Part shown: positions 53,444 through 60,558 of the stretch, piece after piece
Numbering within the stretch: position 1 is the stretch's first letter
How the letters are laid out: every line of letters begins with the position of its first letter
From: Hyphomicrobiales bacterium
GTDB taxonomy: Bacteria; Pseudomonadota; Alphaproteobacteria; Rhizobiales; Xanthobacteraceae
Length of the DNA: 64,000 bases
Direction of reading: 5' to 3'
Assembly: GCA_017305665.1 (NCBI GenBank)
Contig: JAFKKH010000026.1
Coordinates: 36,001 to 100,000, forward strand
Translations under genes and position numbers: made by a program
The notes under the pieces: generated by a model
Told to the model about the DNA's origin: nothing
Databases searched by the model: none
What the model saw: only the letters and a program-made list of their open reading frames with translations

Positions 53444-54265
53444 ATGCAAACGCTTCACGTCAACGGCTACGACATGGCCTATCTCGATATCGGCAGCAGC
53501 ACGGGGCAAACGCCGCCGCTGGTCTGCGTGCATGGCTCGCTGTGCGATTTCCGCATCTGGTCGCCGGTGCTCGGACCGCTGACCCGCAAGCTCCGCGTGA
53601 TCGCGCCGAGCCTGCGGCACTTCTTTCCAGAGCACTGGGACGGCCAGAGCGATACCTATTCGATCGCGCAGCACGTCAAGGACGTGATCGGCTTCATCGA
53701 ACAACTCAACGTCGGGCCTGTCGACCTGATGGGTCATTCGCGCGGCGGCCACATTTCCTTTCGGGTCGCGCAACAGCGGCCCGACCTGCTGCGGCGGCTC
53801 GTGCTCGCCGAACCCGGCGGCGAGGTGGATAAATCGCTGCATCCGGATGCGCCGACCGGTCCCTCGCCACTCGCTGCGCGGATCGCCGCATCCGCCGAGA
53901 AGATCGCAGCGGGCGACATTGATGGCGGGCTGGCGTTCTTCATGGACGCGCTGGAAGGCCCCGGCGCCTGGAAGCGCATTCCGGCCACGCCAAAACAGTT
54001 GCTGCGCGACAACGCGATGACCCTGATCGGCCAGACCCGCGACAAGCGGCCGCCGTTCAGCAAGGCGGATGCGCAGTCGATCAAGATGCCGACGCTGTTC
54101 ATCGGCGGCGCGAACACCAAGGGCATGCTGCCGATCGTGCTGCATGCGCTCGCTGCCAACGTTCCGGATGCGCGGACGGTGATGATCCCCAACACCACCC
54201 ATCCGATGTTCGAGCAGGCGCCGGTGGCCTATTCCGAGGCGGTGCTGGATTTCCTCACCGCCTGA
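53444..54265 (+). CDS. Alpha/beta hydrolase
   Basis: A 273-residue alpha/beta hydrolase. Oxyanion motif VCVHGSLCDFRIW, nucleophile elbow LMGHSRGGHISFR (Ser near 98), and catalytic His in IPNTTHPMFEQ near the C-terminus. Esterase, lipase or related; substrate not visible. The 46-bp gap to the XRE regulator contains the first arm of its operator. Confidence 0.88.
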   Translation: MQTLHVNGYDMAYLDIGSSTGQTPPLVCVHGSLCDFRIWSPVLGPLTRKLRVIAPSLRHFFPEHWDGQSDTYSIAQHVKDVIGFIEQLNVGPVDLMGHSRGGHISFRVAQQRPDLLRRLVLAEPGGEVDKSLHPDAPTGPSPLAARIAASAEKIAAGDIDGGLAFFMDALEGPGAWKRIPATPKQLLRDNAMTLIGQTRDKRPPFSKADAQSIKMPTLFIGGANTKGMLPIVLHALAANVPDARTVMIPNTTHPMFEQAPVAYSEAVLDFLTA

Positions 54266-54280
54266 ACCGGCTTCGGTTGC

Positions 54281-54322
54281 AAAGTATCCATTCGTCTCAT
54301 ATAAGGGACGAATGGATACTTT
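54281..54322. promoter_or_regulatory. 16+16 bp palindromic operator overlapping a start codon
   Basis: AAAGTATCCATTCGTC (54281-54296) and GACGAATGGATACTTT (54307-54322) are perfect inverted arms around TCATATAAGG. The right arm contains the ATG of the XRE-cupin gene, and TATAAG in the spacer could be its -10 box. Binding of the encoded regulator would block its own promoter and start codon. Confidence 0.8.
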
Positions 54323-54878
54323 AATAGACGAAACGGCAACCCGGCTGGCGCAGCGTATCCGGCTGGAGCGAGAGGCTCGGAACTGGTCGCTGGCGGAGCT
54401 CGCGGAGCGCTCCGGCGTCGCCAAGGCCACCATCAGCAAGATCGAACGCGGCGAGGTCAGCCCCACCGCCGTGATCCTGGTACGGCTGGCAGCGGCCTTC
54501 GACCTGACCCTGGCGGGGCTGCTGGCGCGCGCGGAGGGTAGCGGCGACCGGGTCTCGCGCGCCGCCGATCAGCCGGTCTGGCACGATCCGGCGACCGGCT
54601 ACATCCGCCGGCAGGTGTTCAGCCGGCCCGATCACCCGATCGAGATCGTACGGGTCGAGATGCCGGCGGGACAGCGCGTCACCCTCCCCGCTTCGTCCTA
54701 CGCGATGATCCGGCAAGCGCTGCTCGTGCTGGATGGCACGCTGGTCATTACCGAGGGTGGCGAACGGCACGACCTCGGCACCGGCGACTGCCTCGGCTTC
54801 GGCCCGCCAGCCGATACCACCTTCGCCAACGAAAGTAGCACGCCCTGCACCTATCTGGTCGCGCTGGCGCGGAGCTAG
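54312..54878 (+). CDS. XRE-family regulator with C-terminal cupin domain
   Basis: A 188-residue two-domain regulator. N-terminal helix-turn-helix (about 10-65; LERSGVAKATISKIERGEVSPTAVILVRLAAAF pattern) and a C-terminal cupin (about 90-185; VEMPAGQRVTLPAS and LVITEGGERHDLGTGDCLGFGPP) that would sense a small ligand. ATG 54312 lies inside the right arm of the palindrome. Its GNAT neighbour begins 3 bp after the stop and is probably coregulated. Confidence 0.9.
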   Translation: MDTLIDETATRLAQRIRLEREARNWSLAELAERSGVAKATISKIERGEVSPTAVILVRLAAAFDLTLAGLLARAEGSGDRVSRAADQPVWHDPATGYIRRQVFSRPDHPIEIVRVEMPAGQRVTLPASSYAMIRQALLVLDGTLVITEGGERHDLGTGDCLGFGPPADTTFANESSTPCTYLVALARS

Positions 54879-54881
54879 ATC

Positions 54882-55403
54882 ATGTCGGCGATATCAATCA
54901 GACCGCTCGGCCCTTCACCTCACATTCGTGCCGCCTTGAGCGAGCTTCTGATCGAGACGGTCGCGAATGGCGGATCGGTCAGCTTCATGCATCCGCTGGC
55001 GCGCGAACACGCCGACGCATTCTGGGACACCGCGCTCGCCGCCGCCGCTCGCGACGAACGCATCGTACTCGGCGCCTTCGATGGCGAAACACTCACCGGC
55101 ACCGTGACGCTGCATCTCGATTGCCCGCCGAACCAGCCACATCGCGCGGAAATCGCGAAGATGATGACGCGCCTCAGCCATCGTGGACGAGGCATCGCGA
55201 ATGCGCTGATGCATGCAGCGGAAGCTGCCGCCGCGGAGCGCGCGCGCACGCTGCTGGTGCTCGACACCGCGACCGACGGAGGCGCTGCCGGTCTTTATGA
55301 AAAGCTTGGCTTCAGGCTGAGTGGAGAGATTCCCGACTACGCGCTGAAACCGCATGGCGGCCTCACCGGCACGCTGATCTACTGGAAGCGGGTTGGAGCT
55401 TGA
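54882..55403 (+). CDS. GNAT-family N-acetyltransferase
   Basis: A 173-residue GNAT enzyme: motif A AEIAKMMTRLSHRGRGIANALMHAAEAAAAERARTLLVLDT, and motif B region GGAAGLYEKLGFRLSGEIPDYALKP. Probably cotranscribed with the XRE-cupin regulator, which could sense its substrate or product. Substrate unknown. Confidence 0.88.
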   Translation: MSAISIRPLGPSPHIRAALSELLIETVANGGSVSFMHPLAREHADAFWDTALAAAARDERIVLGAFDGETLTGTVTLHLDCPPNQPHRAEIAKMMTRLSHRGRGIANALMHAAEAAAAERARTLLVLDTATDGGAAGLYEKLGFRLSGEIPDYALKPHGGLTGTLIYWKRVGA

Positions 55404-55410
55404 GACGTCA

Positions 55411-55431
55411 TGGCCGGGGTTGTCCCGGCCA
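55411..55431. repeat. Palindrome between convergent genes
   Basis: TGGCCGGG and CCCGGCCA form an 8-bp stem around GTTGT, flanked by CGTCA on both sides. It lies between the GNAT and AhpD genes, which converge, so it could serve as a bidirectional terminator. It is of the same repeat style as 28936-28956. Confidence 0.5.
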
Positions 55432-55454
55432 CGTCACTTCATTCCGCTCTGCCG

Positions 55455-55913
55455 TTACCAGCTTGGGCCCGCCGGCTGCCGCGTGGCGACGTTGATGCGG
55501 TTGTAGAGATTGGTGATGCCGATCCACAGCACCAATGCTGCCAGCGCGCGCTCGTCGTAATGCCGCGCGGCCTCGGCCCAGATCTCGTCCGGGACCGGAT
55601 CGGAGCGATCGCCAATCCGCGTGACGGCTTCGGCGAGCGCCAGCGCCGCGCATTCGGCATCGGTGAAATACGGCGCTTCGCGCCACGCGGCAACCGCGAA
55701 CAGGCGTTCGTCTGTTTCGCCCGCTTTGCGGGCGTGCTGGATCCCGCCAACGACGCAGAAACTGCAGCCATTGATCTGGCTCGCGCGCAGATGAACGAGG
55801 TCGAGCGTGTGTTGCGGCACGCCGCCTTTTTGCGGCAGTATCGCGAGGCTTTGAAGCGCGCCGATCGCGTCGGGAAGAACTTGTGCGGGGTTTTTGATGC
55901 GGGCTTGCTGCAT
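55455..55913 (-). CDS. AhpD/CMD-family alkylhydroperoxidase-like protein (copy 1)
   Basis: A 152-residue all-helical protein with the redox CxxC motif in LRASQINGCSFCVVGGIQHARKAGE and DERLFAVAAWREAPYFTDAECAALALAEAVTRI. The Cys-x-x-Cys pair suggests peroxidase or decarboxylase-like chemistry. Highly similar to the next gene (about 60% by eye), a recent duplication. Coding strand runs away from the sigma factor gene. Confidence 0.92.
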   Translation of the reverse strand: MQQARIKNPAQVLPDAIGALQSLAILPQKGGVPQHTLDLVHLRASQINGCSFCVVGGIQHARKAGETDERLFAVAAWREAPYFTDAECAALALAEAVTRIGDRSDPVPDEIWAEAARHYDERALAALVLWIGITNLYNRINVATRQPAGPSW

Positions 55914-55989
55914 CTTGGGTCTCCATCAATTGTAGATAGGAATGCGAGCCTGGATCACACACGCGATCCGGGCGATCTTGACGAGCCGA

Positions 55990-56448
55990 TTACGGCTTCC
56001 ACAAACCGGCCAGCTGCCGCGTCGCGACGTTGAGGCGATTCCAGACGTTGATGTTGGCGATCGCCAGCAACAGGTTGGCAAGCTCATCTTCATCGTAGTT
56101 GCGCGCCGCCTCGTTCCAGATATCGTCCGGCACGGGATCGGGACGATCGCTGATCCGCGTCAGGGCTTCGGTCAGAGCCAGTGCCGCGCGCTCGGCCTCG
56201 TTGAAGTACGGCGTGTCGCGCCACGCGGCCACCGCGAACAGCCGTTCGTCGGTTTCGCCGGCCTTCTTGGCGATCCGGACGTGACCGTCGACGCAAACAC
56301 TGCATCCGTTGATCTGGCTGGCGCGGAGGTGAACGAGCTCGAGTGTCTTCGGCGAAAGGTTGCTCTGGTGGATCGAGGCACCGAACGCCTGCAGGGCCGT
56401 CATCGCCTCGGGAACCATCAGCGCCGGATTTTTCATGCGTGCTTGCAT
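55990..56448 (-). CDS. AhpD/CMD-family alkylhydroperoxidase-like protein (copy 2)
   Basis: A 152-residue paralogue of the downstream gene. CxxC reads NGCSVCVDGHVRIAKKAGE; DERLFAVAAWRDTPYFNEAERAALALTEALTRI follows. It is divergent from the ECF41-type sigma factor, the classic partner arrangement of this sigma group, whose target genes encode CMD, oxidoreductase or epimerase proteins. Its own promoter may be the weak ECF41-like site at 56566-56592. Confidence 0.92.
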   Translation of the reverse strand: MQARMKNPALMVPEAMTALQAFGASIHQSNLSPKTLELVHLRASQINGCSVCVDGHVRIAKKAGETDERLFAVAAWRDTPYFNEAERAALALTEALTRISDRPDPVPDDIWNEAARNYDEDELANLLLAIANINVWNRLNVATRQLAGLWKP

Positions 56449-56530
56449 TGTTCGTCTCCATTCAAATGTCGAAATTGGACCGGACTCCGCTTCCGCGGAC
56501 CGGCCGCAACGATTGCGCTTTCGGATGCCC

Positions 56531-56557
56531 TGTCACACAGGGCCGGCGCCGTTCGTC
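56531..56557 (+). promoter_or_regulatory. ECF41-type promoter of the sigma gene
   Basis: TGTCACA at 56531-56537, a 16-bp spacer and CGTC at 56554-56557 match the described ECF41 consensus TGTCACA-N16-CGTC exactly. It lies 37 bp before the sigma gene and should make the gene autoregulated. Confidence 0.8.
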
Positions 56558-56565
56558 AGTGCTAT

Positions 56566-56592
56566 GACGAAGCCCGACCGGAGAACGTGACC
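56566..56592 (-). promoter_or_regulatory. Possible divergent ECF41-like promoter toward the AhpD gene
   Basis: On the minus strand GGTCACG, a 16-bp spacer and CGTC give an imperfect match (GTCAC core kept) to the same consensus. It would transcribe the AhpD genes with a leader of about 110 nt. The -35 has two mismatches, so support is moderate. Confidence 0.4.
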
Positions 56593-56593
56593 G

Positions 56594-57460
56594 ATGAACG
56601 AAAAAAATCTGCTGGCAGAGCAATTCGAGACGAATCGCAACCACTTGCGCGCGGTCGCCTACCGCATGCTCGGCTCGCGCAGCGAAGCCGACGACGCCGT
56701 GCAGGAAACCTGGCTGCGGCTCAACCGTGCGGATACTGCCGAGGTGTCCAATCTCGGTGGCTGGCTGACCACGGTGGTCGCGCGGATCTGTCTCGACGTG
56801 CTGCGCGCGCGCAAATCACGGCGCGAGGAGCCGCTCGGCCCGCATGTGCCCGAACCCTCTGCCGATCAGGACACGACCGACGCCGAAACCATGATGGCGG
56901 ACTCCGTCGGTGCCGCGCTGCTGGTGGTGCTGGAAACGCTGTCGCCGGCGGAACGTCTCGCCTTCGTGCTGCACGACATGTTCGCCATGTCGTTTGACGA
57001 CATCGCGCCGGTCGTCGGACGTTCGGTCGTCGCGACCCGCCAACTGGCCAGCCGCGCGCGGCGGCGCGTGCAAGGCGGAACGCCGGCCGAAGACGCCGAC
57101 CTCCAGCGCGACCGCAGGGTGGTCGATGCCTTTCTGGCCGCTTCCCGTAACGGCGATTTCGCCGCGCTGCTTGAAGTGCTCGATCCCGAGATCGTCTTCC
57201 GCGCCGACCCGGTGGCGGTGCGGATGGGAACGCTGGCCGAAATCCACGGCGCGGCTGCTGTTGCCGAAGTCTTCAAAGGCCGCGCGCAGGCCGCGAAACC
57301 GGCGCTGGTGGACGGCACGATGGGCGTTGCCGTTATCTTCGGTGGCCGGCTTCGCATTGTGCTGGCGATCACCATCGAGGGCGACAAGATCAGCGAAATC
57401 AATGCCATCGCCGATCCGGACGGGATCAAGGCATTCGAGGTGGTCCCGCTGGCAACCTGA
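56594..57460 (+). CDS. ECF41-type RNA polymerase sigma factor
   Basis: A 288-residue extracytoplasmic-function sigma factor with a SnoaL-like C-terminal domain. Region 2 shows HLRAVAYRMLGSRSEADDAVQETWLR; a HVPEP motif corresponds to the WLPEP linker signature; region 4 is SPAERLAFVLHDMFAMSFDDIAPVVGRSVVATRQLASRARRRV. The C-terminal extension (about 175-288) includes FGGRLRIVLAI and DPDGI, degenerate versions of DGGGR and NPDKL, which control activity in this group without an anti-sigma factor. Adjacent to two AhpD genes and preceded by its own promoter type. Confidence 0.93.
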   Translation: MNEKNLLAEQFETNRNHLRAVAYRMLGSRSEADDAVQETWLRLNRADTAEVSNLGGWLTTVVARICLDVLRARKSRREEPLGPHVPEPSADQDTTDAETMMADSVGAALLVVLETLSPAERLAFVLHDMFAMSFDDIAPVVGRSVVATRQLASRARRRVQGGTPAEDADLQRDRRVVDAFLAASRNGDFAALLEVLDPEIVFRADPVAVRMGTLAEIHGAAAVAEVFKGRAQAAKPALVDGTMGVAVIFGGRLRIVLAITIEGDKISEINAIADPDGIKAFEVVPLAT

Positions 57461-57516
57461 CGTCCGGGCCGGGACCGCTTGACCGGGTCGAGCGATGGGC
57501 GTAGCTTTTCCGTGTT

Positions 57517-57526
57517 CGGAATTCCG
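57517..57526. promoter_or_regulatory. Palindrome CGGAATTCCG upstream of GntR gene
   Basis: A perfect 10-bp palindrome 22 bp before the GntR-type start, within TTCGGAATTCCGTATTCC. It could be the operator of the adjacent GntR regulator. Unproven. Confidence 0.45.
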
Positions 57527-57547
57527 TATTCCAAATTGGATGGCCGT

Positions 57548-58219
57548 ATGATTCCGCTCGATCCCACCCCCAACCTGATCGATCAGGTCTACAGCCGGAT
57601 CCTGGAAGGTATCGCCGACCACACCCTGCCGCCCGGCCATCGCATCCGGCAGAACGAGCTGGCGGACAAACTCGGCGTCTCGCGCCAACCGGTCAGCCAT
57701 GCGCTGCACCTGCTGCATCGACAGGGCCTCGTCGCCGAAAGCGGCCGCAAGGGGTTCGAGGTGACACGGCTCGATCCCGTTCGCATCCGCCAGCTTTATG
57801 AAGTGCGCGGTGCGATCGATGGGCTTGCGGCGCGGCTCGCTGCTGAACGTGTATCGAGTGACGCCGCAGGCCGTGCCGCGCTCGAACGCGCGCTGGACGC
57901 CGGCCGCATGCTCGGCGACACAACCACGCTATCCCAACTGATCGCACTCGACGTCGATTTTCATCGCGCGATCTATCGGCTGTCAGGCAACCCGGCGGTC
58001 GAAGAGACGATCGCGCCACAATGGCCGCACATGCGCCGCTCGATGGCAACCGTACTCGGCGAACTCGACTACCGCGTCAGCGCCTGGACCGAGCACGAAA
58101 AGATCGCCGCGCACATCTTCGCCGGCCGTGCCGACGCGGCCCATGCAGCCGCACAAGCGCATGCGCTGACGGCAGGCCGGATGACGGAAGAAAGGCTGAG
58201 GCAGGGCAAGGCGGCGTAG
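57548..58219 (+). CDS. GntR/FadR-family transcriptional regulator
   Basis: A 223-residue regulator: winged helix N-terminus (about 12-75; LPPGHRIRQNELADKLGVSRQPVSHALHLLHRQGLV) and an FCD/VanR-type C-terminal ligand domain (about 85-215; LYEVRGAIDGLAARLAAERV, LDVDFHRAIYRLSGNP, HEKIAAHIFAGRADAA) with His ligands for a metal or acid effector. It heads the trio with PhyH and SAF-oxidoreductase genes, probably sensing their substrate. Confidence 0.92.
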   Translation: MIPLDPTPNLIDQVYSRILEGIADHTLPPGHRIRQNELADKLGVSRQPVSHALHLLHRQGLVAESGRKGFEVTRLDPVRIRQLYEVRGAIDGLAARLAAERVSSDAAGRAALERALDAGRMLGDTTTLSQLIALDVDFHRAIYRLSGNPAVEETIAPQWPHMRRSMATVLGELDYRVSAWTEHEKIAAHIFAGRADAAHAAAQAHALTAGRMTEERLRQGKAA

Positions 58220-58273
58220 AAGCCATCGTGCCCGGTCAAAACAGGACGATAAATCACAAAGGGAGTAACGACC

Positions 58274-59074
58274 ATGAAACTGAGCCAACAGCAACTCGAC
58301 CAGTTCAACACCGACGGCTGGCTGTTCCTGCCCGAACTGTTCACGCAGGAGGAAGTCGACCTGCTCGCACGCGAGGCGGTGTCGATCTACGACGCCAACC
58401 GGCCCGAGGTCTGGCGCGAAAAGAGCGGCGCGCCCCGCACCGCGTTCGCCGCGCATCTCTACAACGAGGCGTTCGGCCTGCTCGGCGCGCATCCGCGCAT
58501 GATCGACCCGATCGAGCAGCTGTTCGGCGAGAAGGTCTACATGCATCAGTACAAGATCAACGCCAAGGCCGCGTTCACCGGCGACGTCTGGCAGTGGCAT
58601 CAGGACTACGGCACCTGGAAGCGCGACGACGGCATGCCGGAACCGCGCGCCATGAACATCGCGATCTTCCTCGACGAGGTGATGCCGATCAACGGGCCGC
58701 TGATGCTGGTGCCGAAGAGCCAGACCGCCGGCGACCTCAAGGCTTCGCACGATCTCGAGACCACATCCTATCCCCTGTGGACGCTGGACGAAGAGACTGT
58801 AACGCGTCTCGTCAAGCAGGGCGGCATCGTCGCACCGACCGGCAAGGCCGGCGGCATGTTGATGTTCCACGGCAACCTGGTGCACGGCTCGGCCGGCAAC
58901 ATCACGCCCTACCCGCGCAAGATCGTCTATCTGACGCTGAATGCGGTCTCGAATTACATCCGCACGCCGACACGGCCGGACTACATCGCGCACCGCGACT
59001 TCACCCCGATCCAGACGGTGCCCGACGATTCGCTGGTGAAGCTGGCGCGCCGGCCCCAACAGGCGGCAGAGTAA
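58274..59074 (+). CDS. EctD-like phytanoyl-CoA dioxygenase family protein
   Basis: A 266-residue Fe(II)/2-oxoglutarate dioxygenase. The iron ligands are His and Asp of WHQDYGTW (about 109) and a late His in FHGNLVHGSAGN. The stretch WHQDYGTWKRDDGMPEPRAMN resembles the ectoine hydroxylase signature, but no ectABC genes are present, so it probably hydroxylates another substrate. The GntR gene precedes it by 54 bp. Confidence 0.9.
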   Translation: MKLSQQQLDQFNTDGWLFLPELFTQEEVDLLAREAVSIYDANRPEVWREKSGAPRTAFAAHLYNEAFGLLGAHPRMIDPIEQLFGEKVYMHQYKINAKAAFTGDVWQWHQDYGTWKRDDGMPEPRAMNIAIFLDEVMPINGPLMLVPKSQTAGDLKASHDLETTSYPLWTLDEETVTRLVKQGGIVAPTGKAGGMLMFHGNLVHGSAGNITPYPRKIVYLTLNAVSNYIRTPTRPDYIAHRDFTPIQTVPDDSLVKLARRPQQAAE

Positions 59075-59100
59075 ATTCGACTTCGACCAACCACAATTGT

Positions 59101-59205
59101 CGTCATTCCGGGGCGCGAGCCCTTGGCAAGCGAGCCCGGAATCCATAGCCCCCGCCGGGATTATGGATTCCGGGCATGCGCCAAGAGGCGCATCCCGGAA
59201 TGACG
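59101..59205. repeat. Intergenic palindromic repeat with nested hairpins
   Basis: CGTCATTCCGGGG (59101-59113) and TCCCGGAATGACG (59193-59205) form outer arms with one mismatch. Perfect inner arms CCCGGAATCCATA (59135-59147) and TATGGATTCCGGG (59162-59174) fold a second hairpin. Such elements are frequent in Bradyrhizobium-type genomes. It separates the PhyH and SAF-oxidoreductase genes. Confidence 0.78.
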
Positions 59206-59230
59206 GCGTCTAACTTCAACCGGATATCTC

Positions 59231-60544
59231 ATGAACCTCCACCACCTCCTGCAAGCCCGCCACGCGGCGGGAAAACCCGTTCGCGTCGCCCTGATCGGCG
59301 CCGGAAAATTCGGCTCGATGTTCCTGGCGCAGGTGCCGCACACGCCGGGGCTGGAGGTGCCGCTGATCATCGACATCGATCGCGACCGCGCGCGCGAAGC
59401 CTGCCGCACCGTCGGCTGGGATGAGGCGCGGATATCAGCGACGACGTTCACCGACGACGGCATGCGCGCGATCGCGGGCGGCGCCATGGACGTGGTGGTG
59501 GAAGCGACCGGCAATCCTGCGGTCGGCATTCGTCACGCCCGCGCGGCGATCGCTGCCGGCAAGCATATCGTCATGGTCAATGTGGAAGCCGATGTATTGG
59601 CGGGACCGCTGCTGGCGGAGGAAGCGCGCAAGGCCGGCGTGGTCTATTCGCTCGCCTATGGCGACCAGCCGGCACTCACCGCCGAGATGGTGGACTGGGC
59701 ACGCGCCACGGGTTTTCGCGTCGTCGCCGCCGGCAAAGGCACCAAGTACCTGCCACTTTATCATGACGTGACGCCTGCCGGCGTCTGGGGTCACTACGGC
59801 CTCACCGCCGCCGAGGCACAGTCCGCCGGCATGAATCCGCAAATGTTCAATTCGTTTCTCGACGGCACCAAGTCCGCCATCGAAATGGCGGCGATCGCCA
59901 ACACGACCGGGCTCGATGTGCCCACGGGCGGACTCTTGTTTCCGCCGTGCGGCGTCGACGATCTGCCGCATGTGATGCGGCCGCGCGACCAGGGCGGTGT
60001 GCTGGAGAAATCCGGCGTGGTCGAAGTCGTCTCCTCGCTCGAACGCGATGGCCGCCCGGTGTTCCGCGATCTGCGCTGGGGCGTCTATGTGGTGCTGGAA
60101 GCGCCGAACGATTACGCGGCGGACTGCTTCAAGCAATACGGCCTCAAGACCGATTCATCGGGCCGGTTCGCCGCGATGTACAAGCCCTATCATCTGATCG
60201 GGCTGGAACTGAACATCTCGGTGCTGTCGGCGGCGCTGCGCGGTGAGCCGACCGGGCAGCCGCGCGACTTCCGCGGCGATGTGGTGGCGGTCGCCAAGCG
60301 CGACCTGAAAGCTGGCGAGATGCTCGACGGCGAAGGCGGCTATACGGTGTGGGGCAAGCTGATGCCCGCGGCCGCGAGCCTCAAGGCCGGCGGGTTGCCG
60401 ATCGGCCTCGCCCATCGCGTCAAGCTGAAGAAAGACATCGCGCACGGCGGCGTGGTGAGCTGGGACAACGTCGAGATCAACGCGAACGACGAGACCGTCA
60501 AGGTCCGCCGCGCCATGGAAGCGCGGTTCGCGTCCCGGACCTGA
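59231..60544 (+). CDS. NAD(P)-dependent oxidoreductase with SAF domain
   Basis: A 437-residue Gfo/homoserine dehydrogenase-like oxidoreductase. Rossmann motif RVALIGAGKFGSMFLAQV at the N-terminus, VVVEATGNPAVGI, and a catalytic-like middle region PLYHDVTPAGVWGHYG. The C-terminus (about 340-410) has an SAF-like domain, VAVAKRDLKAGEMLDGEGGYTVWGK. Similar proteins are often misnamed flagellar FlgA. Probably acts on the product of the upstream dioxygenase; chemistry unknown. Confidence 0.85.
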   Translation: MNLHHLLQARHAAGKPVRVALIGAGKFGSMFLAQVPHTPGLEVPLIIDIDRDRAREACRTVGWDEARISATTFTDDGMRAIAGGAMDVVVEATGNPAVGIRHARAAIAAGKHIVMVNVEADVLAGPLLAEEARKAGVVYSLAYGDQPALTAEMVDWARATGFRVVAAGKGTKYLPLYHDVTPAGVWGHYGLTAAEAQSAGMNPQMFNSFLDGTKSAIEMAAIANTTGLDVPTGGLLFPPCGVDDLPHVMRPRDQGGVLEKSGVVEVVSSLERDGRPVFRDLRWGVYVVLEAPNDYAADCFKQYGLKTDSSGRFAAMYKPYHLIGLELNISVLSAALRGEPTGQPRDFRGDVVAVAKRDLKAGEMLDGEGGYTVWGKLMPAAASLKAGGLPIGLAHRVKLKKDIAHGGVVSWDNVEINANDETVKVRRAMEARFASRT

Positions 60545-60558
60545 TTACGACACGCGCA

